Assembly: GCA_015272325.1 (NCBI GenBank)
Contig: JACYLU010000011.1
Location: 246,518-310,517, forward strand
Direction of reading: 5' to 3'
Source: Synechococcales cyanobacterium C42_A2020_086
GTDB lineage: Bacteria; Cyanobacteriota; Cyanobacteriia; Elainellales; Elainellaceae
Length of the DNA stretch: 64,000 nt
Shown here: piece after piece, positions 53,065 to 61,875 of the stretch
Layout: every line of letters begins with the position of its first letter
Numbering within the stretch: position 1 is the first letter of the stretch
Program-made: the position numbers and the translations under genes
The notes under the pieces: model-generated
The model's input: the letters and a program-made list of their open reading frames with translations, nothing else
Told to the model about the DNA's origin: nothing
Databases searched by the model: none

Positions 53065-54078
53065 ATGCGCTTTGTCTTTCTCATTCCTGATTTGGAAACC
53101 CGCGCCAGCTGGTGGAACACTCTGTCCACTCTGGACTCGCTGCGGCTCCACTCGTTAGTCGAGTTTATGCAGCGGAAGTACTTGCGAGTTGATCAGGTTT
53201 TTGGCGGTACGCTGAACATCATGCGGCATTGCTCGGTGGCGCAAAGCTGCGGCATTGAGGCAGTTTTGGCTACTATCCGCGGATTCGACTCCTACGGAGA
53301 GAGAGGGCTGCCTGGGCTATCCTATGTTCGCTGGTCTGACAGACGCGCAGATGATATCTGCATCATTCCCGACTTTGCCTCAGAGCGAGCCGATGAAGTG
53401 AAAGGGCAAGTCATCGTCTATCTGCAATCGCCGCTGTTTGTGAAAGCCAACTTCAACTACCGCGACAGTCGCGTGACGCTTTGGACCGACTCGCCCTACA
53501 TGCTAGAAATCTGTCAGGCAGTTTACCCCGGCAAAGCCATTCAAATTGTTCCGAATATTATCAGCGAGCAAGAGTTTCCCTTTATTCCGCAAGACCAGCG
53601 AGAATCTGGACTTCTGTTTGCCTTTCCCCGCAAAGGCCCCGAATACATTGCAGAAACCCAAAAGCACTATCAAGCCCTGGGTGGAACCTATTGGCGGTTT
53701 GAGTTGATCAACGGTCTCACCATCCACGAGCTGGCAAAGGCGTTTCAGCGGCCTCAGGCGTTTTTGGCATCGGCTGAGATCGAAGGATGTGCTTTGCCGC
53801 CGCAAGAATCGATGGCATCTGGCATTGTCGTGGTTGGTCGCAATGCCCGAGGCGCGAACTTCTGCATGAATCATCGCGAGACTGCTATGATTGCCGACAC
53901 GCCCGAAGAAGCCGCCCGCTGCCTGCTGGAGCTAGAATCTGCTGAGCTGCGGAACCACCTTGCTCAAAATGCCTATCAAGCGATTCGTCGCTACTTCCCT
54001 TCCGAAGAACCGACGCAGTTCTGGCAGGAGACGATTCAGCGGTTTAGCCTGATGGCGCGCATCCCGCTCTTGCGATGA
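53065..54078 (+). CDS. GT-B-like glycosyltransferase (unassigned family)
   Basis: The 337-residue protein starts MRFVFLIPDLETRASWWNTL after GAGGGAT and has the architecture of a two-domain GT-B enzyme: Rossmann-like halves, KAIQIVPNIISEQEFPFIPQ at the linker and LASAEIEGCALPPQESMASG, reminiscent of the E-x7-E donor region. The signature is divergent and I cannot place it in a named GT family. It probably modifies a cell-surface glycan and, being divergent from the aminotransferase gene, may share regulation with it. Confidence 0.65.
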   Translation: MRFVFLIPDLETRASWWNTLSTLDSLRLHSLVEFMQRKYLRVDQVFGGTLNIMRHCSVAQSCGIEAVLATIRGFDSYGERGLPGLSYVRWSDRRADDICIIPDFASERADEVKGQVIVYLQSPLFVKANFNYRDSRVTLWTDSPYMLEICQAVYPGKAIQIVPNIISEQEFPFIPQDQRESGLLFAFPRKGPEYIAETQKHYQALGGTYWRFELINGLTIHELAKAFQRPQAFLASAEIEGCALPPQESMASGIVVVGRNARGANFCMNHRETAMIADTPEEAARCLLELESAELRNHLAQNAYQAIRRYFPSEEPTQFWQETIQRFSLMARIPLLR

Positions 54079-54141
54079 GTGTCTAGAGCCTAGTTAGCAT
54101 GAGCCTCAAGCAAGAACGTGAAGGTGAAAATAAGGGCAATT

Positions 54142-55989
54142 TCAGGCATACTGAATTTCAAGCGTTTGCTCTGCTGAGCCAGCCACCCGATAACTGAAAC
54201 TGTCCCCCAAGGGATAGTACAGGATTTGCGAGGTGACGCCGTCGGAAGACTGCCAAGCAAGGATGGAGTTCGAGAATCTCATAAAGTCATCGTTGCGGGC
54301 ATCGTTGGTCAGTTGTTTGGTGGATTGCCCATTAAAGTAAAACACTTTGCGAGTGGGGGTACCGGAGGCATCGGCAGCGCCCACCTTACTGTGCCAAATC
54401 ACCTTCGACCCCGACATCCCCACAGGAATATCGTTAACGCCATTGGTCGTTAGGCGAGTGGTGGTGGTGCCGTTCGAGAAATACAGCTCGTAGGTTAACT
54501 GTCCATAGACGTCCGCCGCTCCTGACAAGCTCATCCACAGGACGTTAGGACCGTCGATATCGACTACAAAATCGTCAGCACCATTGTTGGTCAGCCGCTT
54601 AGTCGTGGTGCCATCAAATGAGAAGAGTTCGTAGGTGCCCAAGCGGCGGCTATTCAAGGGACCGCTGCGGCTCATCCAAACGAGGTGGGTCGCATCAATT
54701 TTGCCCACCGTTTCATCGACATTGTTGGTCGTGATTTGCCGGGTGGTCGTGCCATCAAACAACATGATCTCGCTCGTTGGTATGCCTCGCCAGTCCGGCG
54801 CACCCACCTGAGACGCCCAGGCAATCCGATTGCCTTTCAATCGCGGATCATAATCATCTACCGCATTATGGGTGAGCTGGCGAACAGTACTGCCGTCGAA
54901 ATAGAAAATTTCGCTAGTCGGCTGTCCGGGTCGTCCTGGACCCACCTTGGCTTCCCAAACGGCTGTAGCGCCATCGGTGCCGCCCAACGTCTCATTGACG
55001 GTATTGTTGGTGAGCTGGCGGGTAGCGCCGCCGTTGGAATAGAAAATTTCGTAGGTAGGTTGCCCCGAGGCATCCGCTGGACCGACTGGACTCGACCAGA
55101 ACATGTGCGAGCCGCTGATGCCGCCAAAATCCTCGTCTACGTTGTTGTTCGTTAATTGAACGGTCGTGCTGCCATTGAAGAAAAACAGCTCCGACGTGGG
55201 CTGCCCCGAGCGATTGAGTCCGCCGATGGCACTAGACCAAACCACCTGGTTGCCATCCAAGCCTTGAACGCGATCGTCTACAGTGTTGTTTGTCAACTGG
55301 CGCACGCTGGAGCCATCAAAGAAGAAGATCTCGTTATCGCTGCCGCCATCGCTGCCGCCCGGACCTGCCCAGGCAATGTTGAATCCAGACACAAAGGGGT
55401 TGGAGCCTAGTCCCAGGGTTTTCACGGACGCCTGGTTAAGGTAAGCAATCCGTCCCTGATCAATATCTGCTTGGGTAAAAGAGGCCCCTTCACCTAGAGG
55501 TACCCCATTCAATTGCAGCTTGCCGTGGCGTGGGCTGCGCGTCAGGACGTAGCGCACTTGATTGGCCGGCTGCAGAGAATTGACCTGCAGTTGCGCCCGA
55601 GTCAAGGGAGTGGGCTGCTGCGAATTTGCCACCAAGGGGTTCTGCAACAGCGACGGCTGCCCGTTGTTCGTGGACGCTTTGAGCCGAAAGCGCGTGCCTC
55701 GCCCCTGCCGGTTCAAAACTCGAATCAAATATTCGCCCCGCTTGAGTTGCGCGGAAATAAATTCTGAAGCAGTGCCCGGCTGCCTAGATTGCCCAATCAG
55801 ACGCCTTTTGCGGTTGAGCAACTGGACATCGACATTGCCGGTCAGATCGCTGAGATTCACATAGAGGCTGCTGCTGCGATTCAACCTGAAGGAGTAGAGC
55901 TGCTCTCTTTTCTGGCGAAATTGACCAGAAATTTCAATCGGAGCAACAGCAATCCTGAGCTGACGGACAGCGCGAGTAGAGCGGGTCAT
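54142..55989 (-). CDS. Large repeat protein: PPC domain plus beta-propeller inserted in a cadherin-like (CSPG) repeat
   Basis: The 615-residue protein has three parts. Residues 18-106 resemble a bacterial pre-peptidase C-terminal (PPC) domain. Residues 132-185 match the first half of a CSPG/cadherin-like repeat (LTRSPRHGKLQLNG and FTQADIDQGRIAYLN). Residues 196-593 are eight complete and one partial repeats of about 47 residues with the consensus S-E-I-F-Y-F-D-G-S-T-x-R-Q-L-T-N-N, i.e. blades of a TolB-like propeller. Residues 596-614 (DSFSYRVAGSAEQTLEIQYA) supply the last strands of the CSPG repeat. No signal peptide is seen; other export routes are possible. Probably an adhesive or matrix protein. 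Confidence 0.75.
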   Translation of the reverse strand: MTRSTRAVRQLRIAVAPIEISGQFRQKREQLYSFRLNRSSSLYVNLSDLTGNVDVQLLNRKRRLIGQSRQPGTASEFISAQLKRGEYLIRVLNRQGRGTRFRLKASTNNGQPSLLQNPLVANSQQPTPLTRAQLQVNSLQPANQVRYVLTRSPRHGKLQLNGVPLGEGASFTQADIDQGRIAYLNQASVKTLGLGSNPFVSGFNIAWAGPGGSDGGSDNEIFFFDGSSVRQLTNNTVDDRVQGLDGNQVVWSSAIGGLNRSGQPTSELFFFNGSTTVQLTNNNVDEDFGGISGSHMFWSSPVGPADASGQPTYEIFYSNGGATRQLTNNTVNETLGGTDGATAVWEAKVGPGRPGQPTSEIFYFDGSTVRQLTHNAVDDYDPRLKGNRIAWASQVGAPDWRGIPTSEIMLFDGTTTRQITTNNVDETVGKIDATHLVWMSRSGPLNSRRLGTYELFSFDGTTTKRLTNNGADDFVVDIDGPNVLWMSLSGAADVYGQLTYELYFSNGTTTTRLTTNGVNDIPVGMSGSKVIWHSKVGAADASGTPTRKVFYFNGQSTKQLTNDARNDDFMRFSNSILAWQSSDGVTSQILYYPLGDSFSYRVAGSAEQTLEIQYA

Positions 55990-56128
55990 GCAGGAGCAGC
56001 AACCTCATCGTCAAGTTAAACCTCTCAAGATGGTAGATCTAATCGTGGTGTTCGTGCTAAGAAAAATTGCGGAAATCCCATGCAAGTTCACGAAATCTTT
56101 AAAGAAAGTGCTGTCCTCCTCGGCAAAT

Positions 56129-57493
56129 TCAAGCCAAGGTTTTGCTTTTGCAAGGATAATTCTGCGGATGGCTGCATTGTTCGATCAGCTCTTCTACGCT
56201 ATGGACAACCCATACCGGCGTTTTGAGCTGCTCCTCCACCTCGGCAACCGTCATGTCATCTAGGAAGCGAGCCTCATCATGCTTCAGCATCAACGACGGC
56301 AGCAACAGGGCATCTCCTAGCTCTCCTGCTGCTAAATGGAGTAACAAGTCGTGTCCTGTCAACAGTCCTGTCACGGTAATTTGCTGCCCCCAGTAGTCGC
56401 TGTGCAAAGCTGCCATGGTGACCTGTAAACCCTCAACCTGATTGAGGCGCTGCACAACCGGCTGAAAGGCTTGCTTCACCGCATTGCCAACCACCCAAGT
56501 AAACTGACGCGGAGGTGTCACCCGTTGAGGCAGGCGCTTGGCGGCAGCATGAAACTGTCGCAAAAACTGGTGAATCGAGCCAACACCATTGCCAATCTGG
56601 GGATAGTCCTCATAGTGCGATGCCGGCGGTAGCGGTTGATCCGCAATCAAGAACCACTCATCGGATAGCCAGGCAAAGGTGCTGCCCAAGCGACGGCGAA
56701 ACTGGCGCTGCAGCGGCTGGACTTGAGCAATCACCTCGCGGGCTTTCTCGGGGGTAACTGGCAGCAGCTCATCGTCGCTTGGACGGAAGCGAGTTAGCCC
56801 CACCGGCACCACCGCCACCGACGCCACGGCCGGCACCTCGCCGGTATGAAACTGCGCCAGATCCTGCAACGTTCGCTCCAAGTGAACTCCATCATTGATG
56901 CCAGGGCAAAGCACGATTTGAGCGTGAATTTGCAGCCGCTGCTCTTGAAACCAGCGCAGTTGATCGAGCAATTGCCCGGCTCGCGGATTCTTCAGCAGCC
57001 GAATTCGCACCTCCGGTTCCGTCGCATGAACCGAGACATACAGCGGTGACAGCCGCATCTGGGAAATTCGCTCCCACTCTCGCGGCGGTAAATTGGTCAG
57101 CGTTAGGTAGCTCCCGTAGAGGAAGCTGAGGCGATAGTCATCATCTTTGAGGTAAAGACTCTGGCGCTTGCCCGGCGGCTGCTGATCGATGAAGCAAAAG
57201 GGACAGCGATTGTTACACTGAATCAGCCCATCAAACAGGGCATTGTCAAACTCTAGGCCCAAGTCCTCGTCGTAGTCTTTTTCGATCTCCAGGTGATGGG
57301 TTTTCCCCTGGGCATCCAGCACTTCCAACTGCAGCACTTCGTCAGCGCAGAGAAACTGATAGTCAATCAAATCGCGCGGTCGTTGACCATTAATGGACAC
57401 CAGAGCATCGCCCGCTTCAAAGCCAACTTCGGCAGCAATCGAATCAGGGAGAACGCGAGTGATTAACGCTGGACGAATGGTAGAGTCGCTCAT
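56129..57493 (-). CDS. TIGR03279-type cyanobacterial radical SAM/PDZ protein (DUF512)
   Basis: The 454-residue protein starts with a PDZ-like domain (PALITRVLPDSIAAEVGFEA and GDALVSING, residues 8-36). It continues with a radical SAM-type Cys motif C-x3-C-x2-C (Cys93, Cys97, Cys100 in IQCNNRCPFCFIDQ) and the SPLYVSVHATEPEVR strand, and ends in the DUF512 domain (ITVTGLLTGHDLLLHLAAGE). This combination defines a family conserved across cyanobacteria, plants and some bacteria; its reaction is not known. The gene is monocistronic by appearance. Confidence 0.9.
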   Translation of the reverse strand: MSDSTIRPALITRVLPDSIAAEVGFEAGDALVSINGQRPRDLIDYQFLCADEVLQLEVLDAQGKTHHLEIEKDYDEDLGLEFDNALFDGLIQCNNRCPFCFIDQQPPGKRQSLYLKDDDYRLSFLYGSYLTLTNLPPREWERISQMRLSPLYVSVHATEPEVRIRLLKNPRAGQLLDQLRWFQEQRLQIHAQIVLCPGINDGVHLERTLQDLAQFHTGEVPAVASVAVVPVGLTRFRPSDDELLPVTPEKAREVIAQVQPLQRQFRRRLGSTFAWLSDEWFLIADQPLPPASHYEDYPQIGNGVGSIHQFLRQFHAAAKRLPQRVTPPRQFTWVVGNAVKQAFQPVVQRLNQVEGLQVTMAALHSDYWGQQITVTGLLTGHDLLLHLAAGELGDALLLPSLMLKHDEARFLDDMTVAEVEEQLKTPVWVVHSVEELIEQCSHPQNYPCKSKTLA

Positions 57494-57708
57494 AGGAGCC
57501 TAGAACCAGAAACTTGAGAAACGCTCAGACACTGACATAGACAAAGAAGCAATAATTTACACGAATGCTCAAGAAACGAGCACCATTCTCCTTCCAACCC
57601 TTGACCGATTGCAGCAAGCAGAGAGCCTCGACCTCTTCACCAGCCTACCGAATCTGGATCCCACTTGGCTATTCTTGACTATTTCAGAGAGCGATTTCAG
57701 AGACAACC

Positions 57709-58095
57709 TCACCGCATCAGCGGACTGCCATGGTGCAGCACCATGTACCAAGTATTGCCCATACGCTCAAAAACATTGGTTGCCATGGTCTGTACTTCCA
57801 GGCGACGTTCCGGAACCACCTGCACCAGATTTTCTACCACAACCATGTAGGCTAGAGTGTCGCTAACTTCGGTTGTCAAAATGTCCGCCTTGACGTCCAT
57901 TTGCCTGGTGTGCTGAAAGATCTGCTCCCAAGCAAAGCGGATTTGGTCCCAGCCTCGCAGGGCACTACGGCCAGGATGAATGCAAATAGCGCTGGTGCCT
58001 TTCGACCAAATGCGCCCCATGGCATCGATGTCCATTTGTTCAAAGGCATCGTAAAAGGCTTGGTGAACCGTGAGAATATCTTGGGGGGAAGTCAT
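57709..58095 (-). CDS. SnoaL/NTF2-like protein (DUF4440 type)
   Basis: The 128-residue protein from ATG 58095 has the cone-shaped NTF2 pattern: an N-terminal helix (ILTVHQAFYDAFEQMDIDAM), ICIHPGRSALRGWDQIRFAW and the beta sheet (DTLAYMVVVENLVQVVPERR). Such proteins act as ligand-binding or isomerase-like units; here no catalytic residue can be named. The frame extends 26 codons upstream, but those residues are basic and unlike the family, so I prefer the internal ATG. It is flanked by the site-2 protease gene, 108 bp away on the same strand. Confidence 0.75.
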   Translation of the reverse strand: MTSPQDILTVHQAFYDAFEQMDIDAMGRIWSKGTSAICIHPGRSALRGWDQIRFAWEQIFQHTRQMDVKADILTTEVSDTLAYMVVVENLVQVVPERRLEVQTMATNVFERMGNTWYMVLHHGSPLMR

Positions 58096-58203
58096 AGGAG
58101 TGCGGGCTACTACTCTGCGGTCTTGATTGTATCGCTTGCAGCTCGAAGCGAACGCGGCCTTTCTGCTCAGCAAAAGCCAATCAGACTGGTAGCGGTAGAT
58201 GCA

Positions 58204-59403
58204 CTACTCCTTGGCAGCTTTGGCGATAGCCTGCAGTTGCAACTCAGGAGGAAATTTCCCTTCTTCTTTGATTCGTTTAATGACTGGCTCAGGAATTGGC
58301 ACCCGCAGCTTTTCTGCCAAAGCACGAACCACATCACCGCGATCGATAACTCCAGCCACCGCTCCAGCTGGAGAGAGAACCGTCAGGCGGCGTAGATTGG
58401 TGGTTTCGAGCTGCTCAATCACCTCGGTTAGGGGTGTGGTTTCAGTAACAGCCGGAATCTCGGTGAGCGGGTGAATGATCTGACTGAGGGGTTCCATCTC
58501 CCAGAGGCTCCGTTCAATGGTTTGCAGCTCCTCGACCGCGACCAAGCCCCGGTAGCGTCCATCGGAGGCGGCGTAATAGACATCGGTTGCCGACTCATCT
58601 GCCAAGTAGGTAGTGGCAAATTGATGCAGCGTTTGTTCGGCATCCACCACGCGGAATTGGCGAGTCATCGCGGTTCCAGCAGTCAACTGCGTTAGTGCTT
58701 CTTGGAGATGCGTGATACGGGTGTAGGCGTCGGCATTGCGCAGCCCAAACCAGCCCAGCAACACCAGCCACAGGTAGCTGAGGTTCAAGGAATTCAGATA
58801 AAAGGTGATGCCCAGAATGACTGCCGCCCAGCCCAACATCTGCCCTGCTTTGGCGGCCCAGCGCATCCCTTTCAGGCGACTGCCAGTGATTTTCCAGATG
58901 GCGGCTTTCAGCACTTGTCCTCCATCCAGCGGTAGCCCGGGCAGCATGTTAAACAGCGTCAGCACCAGATTGATACCGGCTAAATTCTCGATAACCGTGG
59001 CAACAGGTGTGCCTAGGGGCAGCATGAGGCGGATTGCCGACAGCAGCAAAAATAGCCCAAAGCTAACGGCAGGTCCAGCAATGGCTACCTGAAAGGCTTG
59101 ACCGGGCGTTTTTGATTCTTGATCAATCGAGGCAATGCCGCCGTAGATGAATAGGGTAATTGAATTCACCTTGATGCCTTGGGAAAGCGCTACCAAGCTA
59201 TGCCCCAACTCGTGTAGCAGTACTGAGGCAAACAGCAGCAGCGCCATAACCAGACCAGCAATCCAGGCCCAGCCACTGCCCCAGCCTTCCTGCTGCCAGC
59301 CAGAACCATAGCTGAAGGTAAACAGCGCCAGGATATAAAACCAGGAGGGATCCAGCAGCAAGGGAATCCCGAAAATGGAGCCGACTCGCCAACCTGCATT
59401 CAT
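58204..59403 (-). CDS. Site-2 protease (M50 family) with CBS domains
   Basis: The 399-residue intramembrane metalloprotease has the zinc motif HELGH (residues 64-68, in VLLHELGHSLVALSQG), the third ligand Asp160 in FNMLPGLPLDGGQV, five or six membrane segments, and two C-terminal CBS domains (about residues 250-385; LSQIIHPLTEIPAVTETT, VIEQLETTNLRRLTVLSPAG). This is the SpoIVFB/Rip3-like group in which CBS domains sense adenine nucleotides. Substrate is unknown; anti-sigma factors are usual targets of relatives. Confidence 0.9.
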   Translation of the reverse strand: MNAGWRVGSIFGIPLLLDPSWFYILALFTFSYGSGWQQEGWGSGWAWIAGLVMALLLFASVLLHELGHSLVALSQGIKVNSITLFIYGGIASIDQESKTPGQAFQVAIAGPAVSFGLFLLLSAIRLMLPLGTPVATVIENLAGINLVLTLFNMLPGLPLDGGQVLKAAIWKITGSRLKGMRWAAKAGQMLGWAAVILGITFYLNSLNLSYLWLVLLGWFGLRNADAYTRITHLQEALTQLTAGTAMTRQFRVVDAEQTLHQFATTYLADESATDVYYAASDGRYRGLVAVEELQTIERSLWEMEPLSQIIHPLTEIPAVTETTPLTEVIEQLETTNLRRLTVLSPAGAVAGVIDRGDVVRALAEKLRVPIPEPVIKRIKEEGKFPPELQLQAIAKAAKE

Positions 59404-59746
59404 GGGGAATTGTCCTCATCTCCTGCCAGCCGCGAGCTGGCGTGCTAGTTCTCATTCTACTGAAATCCCGTTCTAGACTGGCGAAGGCAATAAATGACTC
59501 AATCCGCTTGACCGCTCTTTCTCAAGATTCGCGATTTGCCGATGGACAGAACTGAGCTAATAGAACCGGAACAATCAGAACAATCAGAAAGCGACAAGAA
59601 AAATTAAGAAATAAAGAGGAGGAATAGTACCCTCCTCTTTGCTGTGTTTACGGGCTTGTCAGCCGTTTGCCTCACTAAGAGTTGCCTTCCGTGGCATGGC
59701 TCAATCGGCTGACCTGCAGCTATCCGATACAGTCAAGATGCAGTCA
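59404..59746. other. Spacer containing the psaK terminator
   Basis: This 343-bp spacer lies between psaK (minus) and the site-2 protease (minus). It holds the psaK terminator at 59613-59640 and a 9-bp tandem duplication gaacaatca at 59569 and 59578. No ORF or tRNA is visible. Confidence 0.6.
59613..59640 (-). terminator. Rho-independent terminator of psaK
   Basis: Read on the minus strand, aaagaggagg is followed by an 8-base loop and cctcctcttt, then atttcttaatttttc, so a 10-bp perfect stem is followed by a T-rich tail. It is 107 bp downstream of the psaK stop. Confidence 0.85.
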
Positions 59747-60010
59747 TTAAAGTAGCCCCGCATTTGACAATCCGAGAATCATCCCGGCACCAAGGATATG
59801 CCCAAAGCTGGCTGTTGCCAACAACTCTGGAACACCAAAGCCGGTAAACATTGCAGGCAGCTCTACCGGGAGTTTGGGACCTACGCCTCGCTTTTGGATG
59901 GCATAGTAGCCAATCGCAATCGCAAACAGGTTGCACATAATCATGATCAGCCCTACTTTAGGCGTCCACTCGGCGGTGCGGGCGGTTGCGGCGAGTATGA
60001 TATGTACCAA
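59747..60010 (-). CDS. psaK: Photosystem I reaction centre subunit PsaK
   Basis: PsaK is a two-helix peripheral subunit of photosystem I that binds chlorophylls and helps attach antennae. The 87-residue product matches the family through VGLIMIMCNLFAIAIGYYAI, then GPKLPVELPAMFTGFGVPEL and LATASFGHILGAGMILGLSN. The start is TTG at 60010, with AAGGAG nine bases upstream; no ATG is available nearby. The first residues (MVHIILAATARTAEW) form the lumenal or short presequence-like N-terminus normal for PsaK. It is a single-gene transcription unit with its own promoter and terminator. Confidence 0.93.
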   Translation of the reverse strand: MVHIILAATARTAEWTPKVGLIMIMCNLFAIAIGYYAIQKRGVGPKLPVELPAMFTGFGVPELLATASFGHILGAGMILGLSNAGLL

Positions 60011-60057
60011 GGCTTTGATCTCCTTAATGTTGATAGAATTTTCTAGAAATACTAAGG

Positions 60058-60063
60058 ATTATA
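60058..60063 (-). promoter_or_regulatory. Candidate -10 element of the psaK promoter
   Basis: The minus strand reads ctTATAATcc at 60063-60058, a perfect -10 hexamer 47 bases before the psaK TTG start. No good -35 hexamer is seen 17 bases further upstream, so a type 2 promoter needing an activator is likely. Confidence 0.55.
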
Positions 60064-60163
60064 AAGAGTTGCTGTGGAGTGGACAGAATTTTGTTTGAAG
60101 AGTTAACAGTAACCGGGGGTTTCGATACAAATCTACGCAATGAGGGCAAGTAAAGCAGTCAGT

Positions 60164-60853
60164 ATGCGCATCAAAATTTGCGGAATGACTCGCCTTGATC
60201 AGGCTCAGTCCATTGTGCAGATGGGGGTAACCGCGCTGGGATTTATATGTGTACCGCAGTCCCCTCGATTTATCCGCCCGGAGCAGATTCGCGCCATTGC
60301 CGATCAGTTGCCTCTACATCCCTTGACCGGGGCAATGGTGGAGCGCATCGGGGTATTCGTGGATGAAACCGTGGCAGACCTATGCCGGGTAGTGGAGCAG
60401 GCAGGGTTAAGCGGAGTACAGCTCCACGGCAGTGAATCGCCGCAGGTGTGCCAGGAATTGCGGGCGCAGTTGCCGCACATTCAGGTGATCAAAGCCTTGC
60501 GAGTACGCGACGCGGCCACCCTCACCCAAGCTCTAGACTATCAACACCAGGTTGATGCCCTACTGCTGGATGCCTACAATCCGGCAGCAACGCATCCAGG
60601 GCTGTATGGCGGCAGCGGACGGACTCTCGATTGGTCGAGCTTGCAGTCTTTTCAGCCCTCTTGCCCCTGGCTTTTAGCGGGCGGCATCACGCCAGAGAAT
60701 GTGCTGCAAGCCTTGAGGCAGCTGCAGCCCGACGGCATTGATCTTTCCAGCGGCGTCGAGCGAGCACCGGGCGACAAAGATTTGGACAAGGTAGCCCGCT
60801 TAATGGAGGTGCTCAAGCCGTTCAGCGCGCAGGTGCCGGCTCTTGATGGCTGA
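60164..60853 (+). CDS. trpF: Phosphoribosylanthranilate isomerase
   Basis: TrpF catalyses the Amadori rearrangement of PRA to CdRP in tryptophan synthesis. The 229-residue (beta-alpha)8 barrel starts MRIKICGMTRLDQAQSIVQM, with the catalytic Cys6 in KICGMT, and has IGVFVDETVADLCRVVEQ, VQLHGSESPQVCQEL, the catalytic Asp in LLLDAYNPA and the phosphate site LAGGITPENVLQAL. ATG 60164 was chosen; the upstream in-frame ATG at 60140 adds eight residues not in the family. It overlaps the LysR gene tail to tail by 32 bp. Confidence 0.92.
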   Translation: MRIKICGMTRLDQAQSIVQMGVTALGFICVPQSPRFIRPEQIRAIADQLPLHPLTGAMVERIGVFVDETVADLCRVVEQAGLSGVQLHGSESPQVCQELRAQLPHIQVIKALRVRDAATLTQALDYQHQVDALLLDAYNPAATHPGLYGGSGRTLDWSSLQSFQPSCPWLLAGGITPENVLQALRQLQPDGIDLSSGVERAPGDKDLDKVARLMEVLKPFSAQVPALDG

Positions 60854-61736
60854 ATTCGGTCATGCTACGCAGCGTATCGAGGAAGGCATACACCGCAGGC
60901 GGATGCAGCGCCGATGCCAGAAGCGCCACGCGAATAATCCGTTCCAGGGGCACCGGCAGGCGGCGCACCTGCACCTCGGATGGCAGTGGCTCAGCGGCTA
61001 AGCGAGCAATAATGGTGGCACCTAGCCCCTGCATCACCATACTGACTATCGTTGAATCTTCCATGATTTCGTAGGTGGCTTGCAGCGGCTGATTGACGCT
61101 AGTCAAATGCCCCCGAATCAAAATGGAGCAATAGTCTGTCGGAGGAGGCATGATCAGCGGATAGCGCCGCAAATCATCCCACGTAATCACTTCTGGAATA
61201 GGTGCATCAGGGGGAAAGAGAGCCACATACTCATCGCGCATCAGCTCCCATGATTCAAACTCAATCGACGTGGGCGTACAGGATAATCCAATATCCGAGC
61301 GGCCTTCTTTCAAGGATTGTTCTACCCCATCGTCGCCACGATACTCCATGATCGTGATGGCAATCCCTGGATAACGCTTGTGAAATTCGGCAATCACCCC
61401 TGGCAGAACATGGGTCGCCGCACTGCGAAAAGAAGCGATGCGCACCTGCCCAGATTGCAGCCCTTTTGCTAGATTGGCTTCCTTACCAATGGTTTCTAGC
61501 AGCCGCAGCATATCTCTGGCATAGCCCAGCACCCGTTCACCCACAGGAGTCAGGGTTGCTCCGTGCCGCCCCCGAGCCATCAGCACAACACCCAGTTCCT
61601 CTTCTAGGGTGGCAATGGCATGGCTGACGGCTGACTGAGACACACCCAGTTCCAGAGCCGCTTCGCTGAAATTACCAGACTCCGCGACCGCGACTAAAGT
61701 TCGTAGTTGGGATAGCTTAATGTTCTCTAAACTCAT
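60822..61736 (-). CDS. LysR-family transcriptional regulator
   Basis: The 304-residue protein has an N-terminal winged HTH (LSQLRTLVAVAESGNFSEAA, then LGVSQSAVSHAIATLEEELG) and a co-inducer binding domain (VRIASFRSAATHVLPGVIAE, DIGLSCTPTSIEFESWELMR). It resembles general LysR proteins; I cannot equate it with CmpR, NtcB or RbcR. ATG 61736 is used, an ATG three codons upstream (61745) being equally possible. It overlaps the 3' end of trpF and reads away from 61876. Autoregulation is likely, from repeats in its promoter region. Confidence 0.85.
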   Translation of the reverse strand: MSLENIKLSQLRTLVAVAESGNFSEAALELGVSQSAVSHAIATLEEELGVVLMARGRHGATLTPVGERVLGYARDMLRLLETIGKEANLAKGLQSGQVRIASFRSAATHVLPGVIAEFHKRYPGIAITIMEYRGDDGVEQSLKEGRSDIGLSCTPTSIEFESWELMRDEYVALFPPDAPIPEVITWDDLRRYPLIMPPPTDYCSILIRGHLTSVNQPLQATYEIMEDSTIVSMVMQGLGATIIARLAAEPLPSEVQVRRLPVPLERIIRVALLASALHPPAVYAFLDTLRSMTEFSHQEPAPAR

Positions 61737-61781
61737 GCCGTTCATCCCGCTCGCTAGGATTGCTCCTGCCATACCCTTCCG

Positions 61782-61841
61782 ACTGCAGGAAATGGAACTG
61801 CAGGAGATGGAATCAGTGCAATTAACTTGGCAATTAACTTG
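61782..61841. repeat. Two tandem duplications in the lysR promoter region
   Basis: actgcaggaaatgga (61782-61796) is repeated with one mismatch at 61797-61811. Eight bases later caattaacttg occurs at 61819-61829 and again at 61831-61841, a 12-bp period. A third, partial element (gttaact) follows at 61843-61849. They begin 45 bp upstream of the lysR start and could be LysR binding units. Confidence 0.85.
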
Positions 61842-61875
61842 ACGTTAACTCTACTGGGCTACCACCTCGACCTCA

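Noticed and set aside
60822..61736. LysR regulator as CmpR for the cmp operon
   Set aside because: It is 10 kb from the operon on the other strand and its sequence does not show CmpR/NtcB features that I can recognise.
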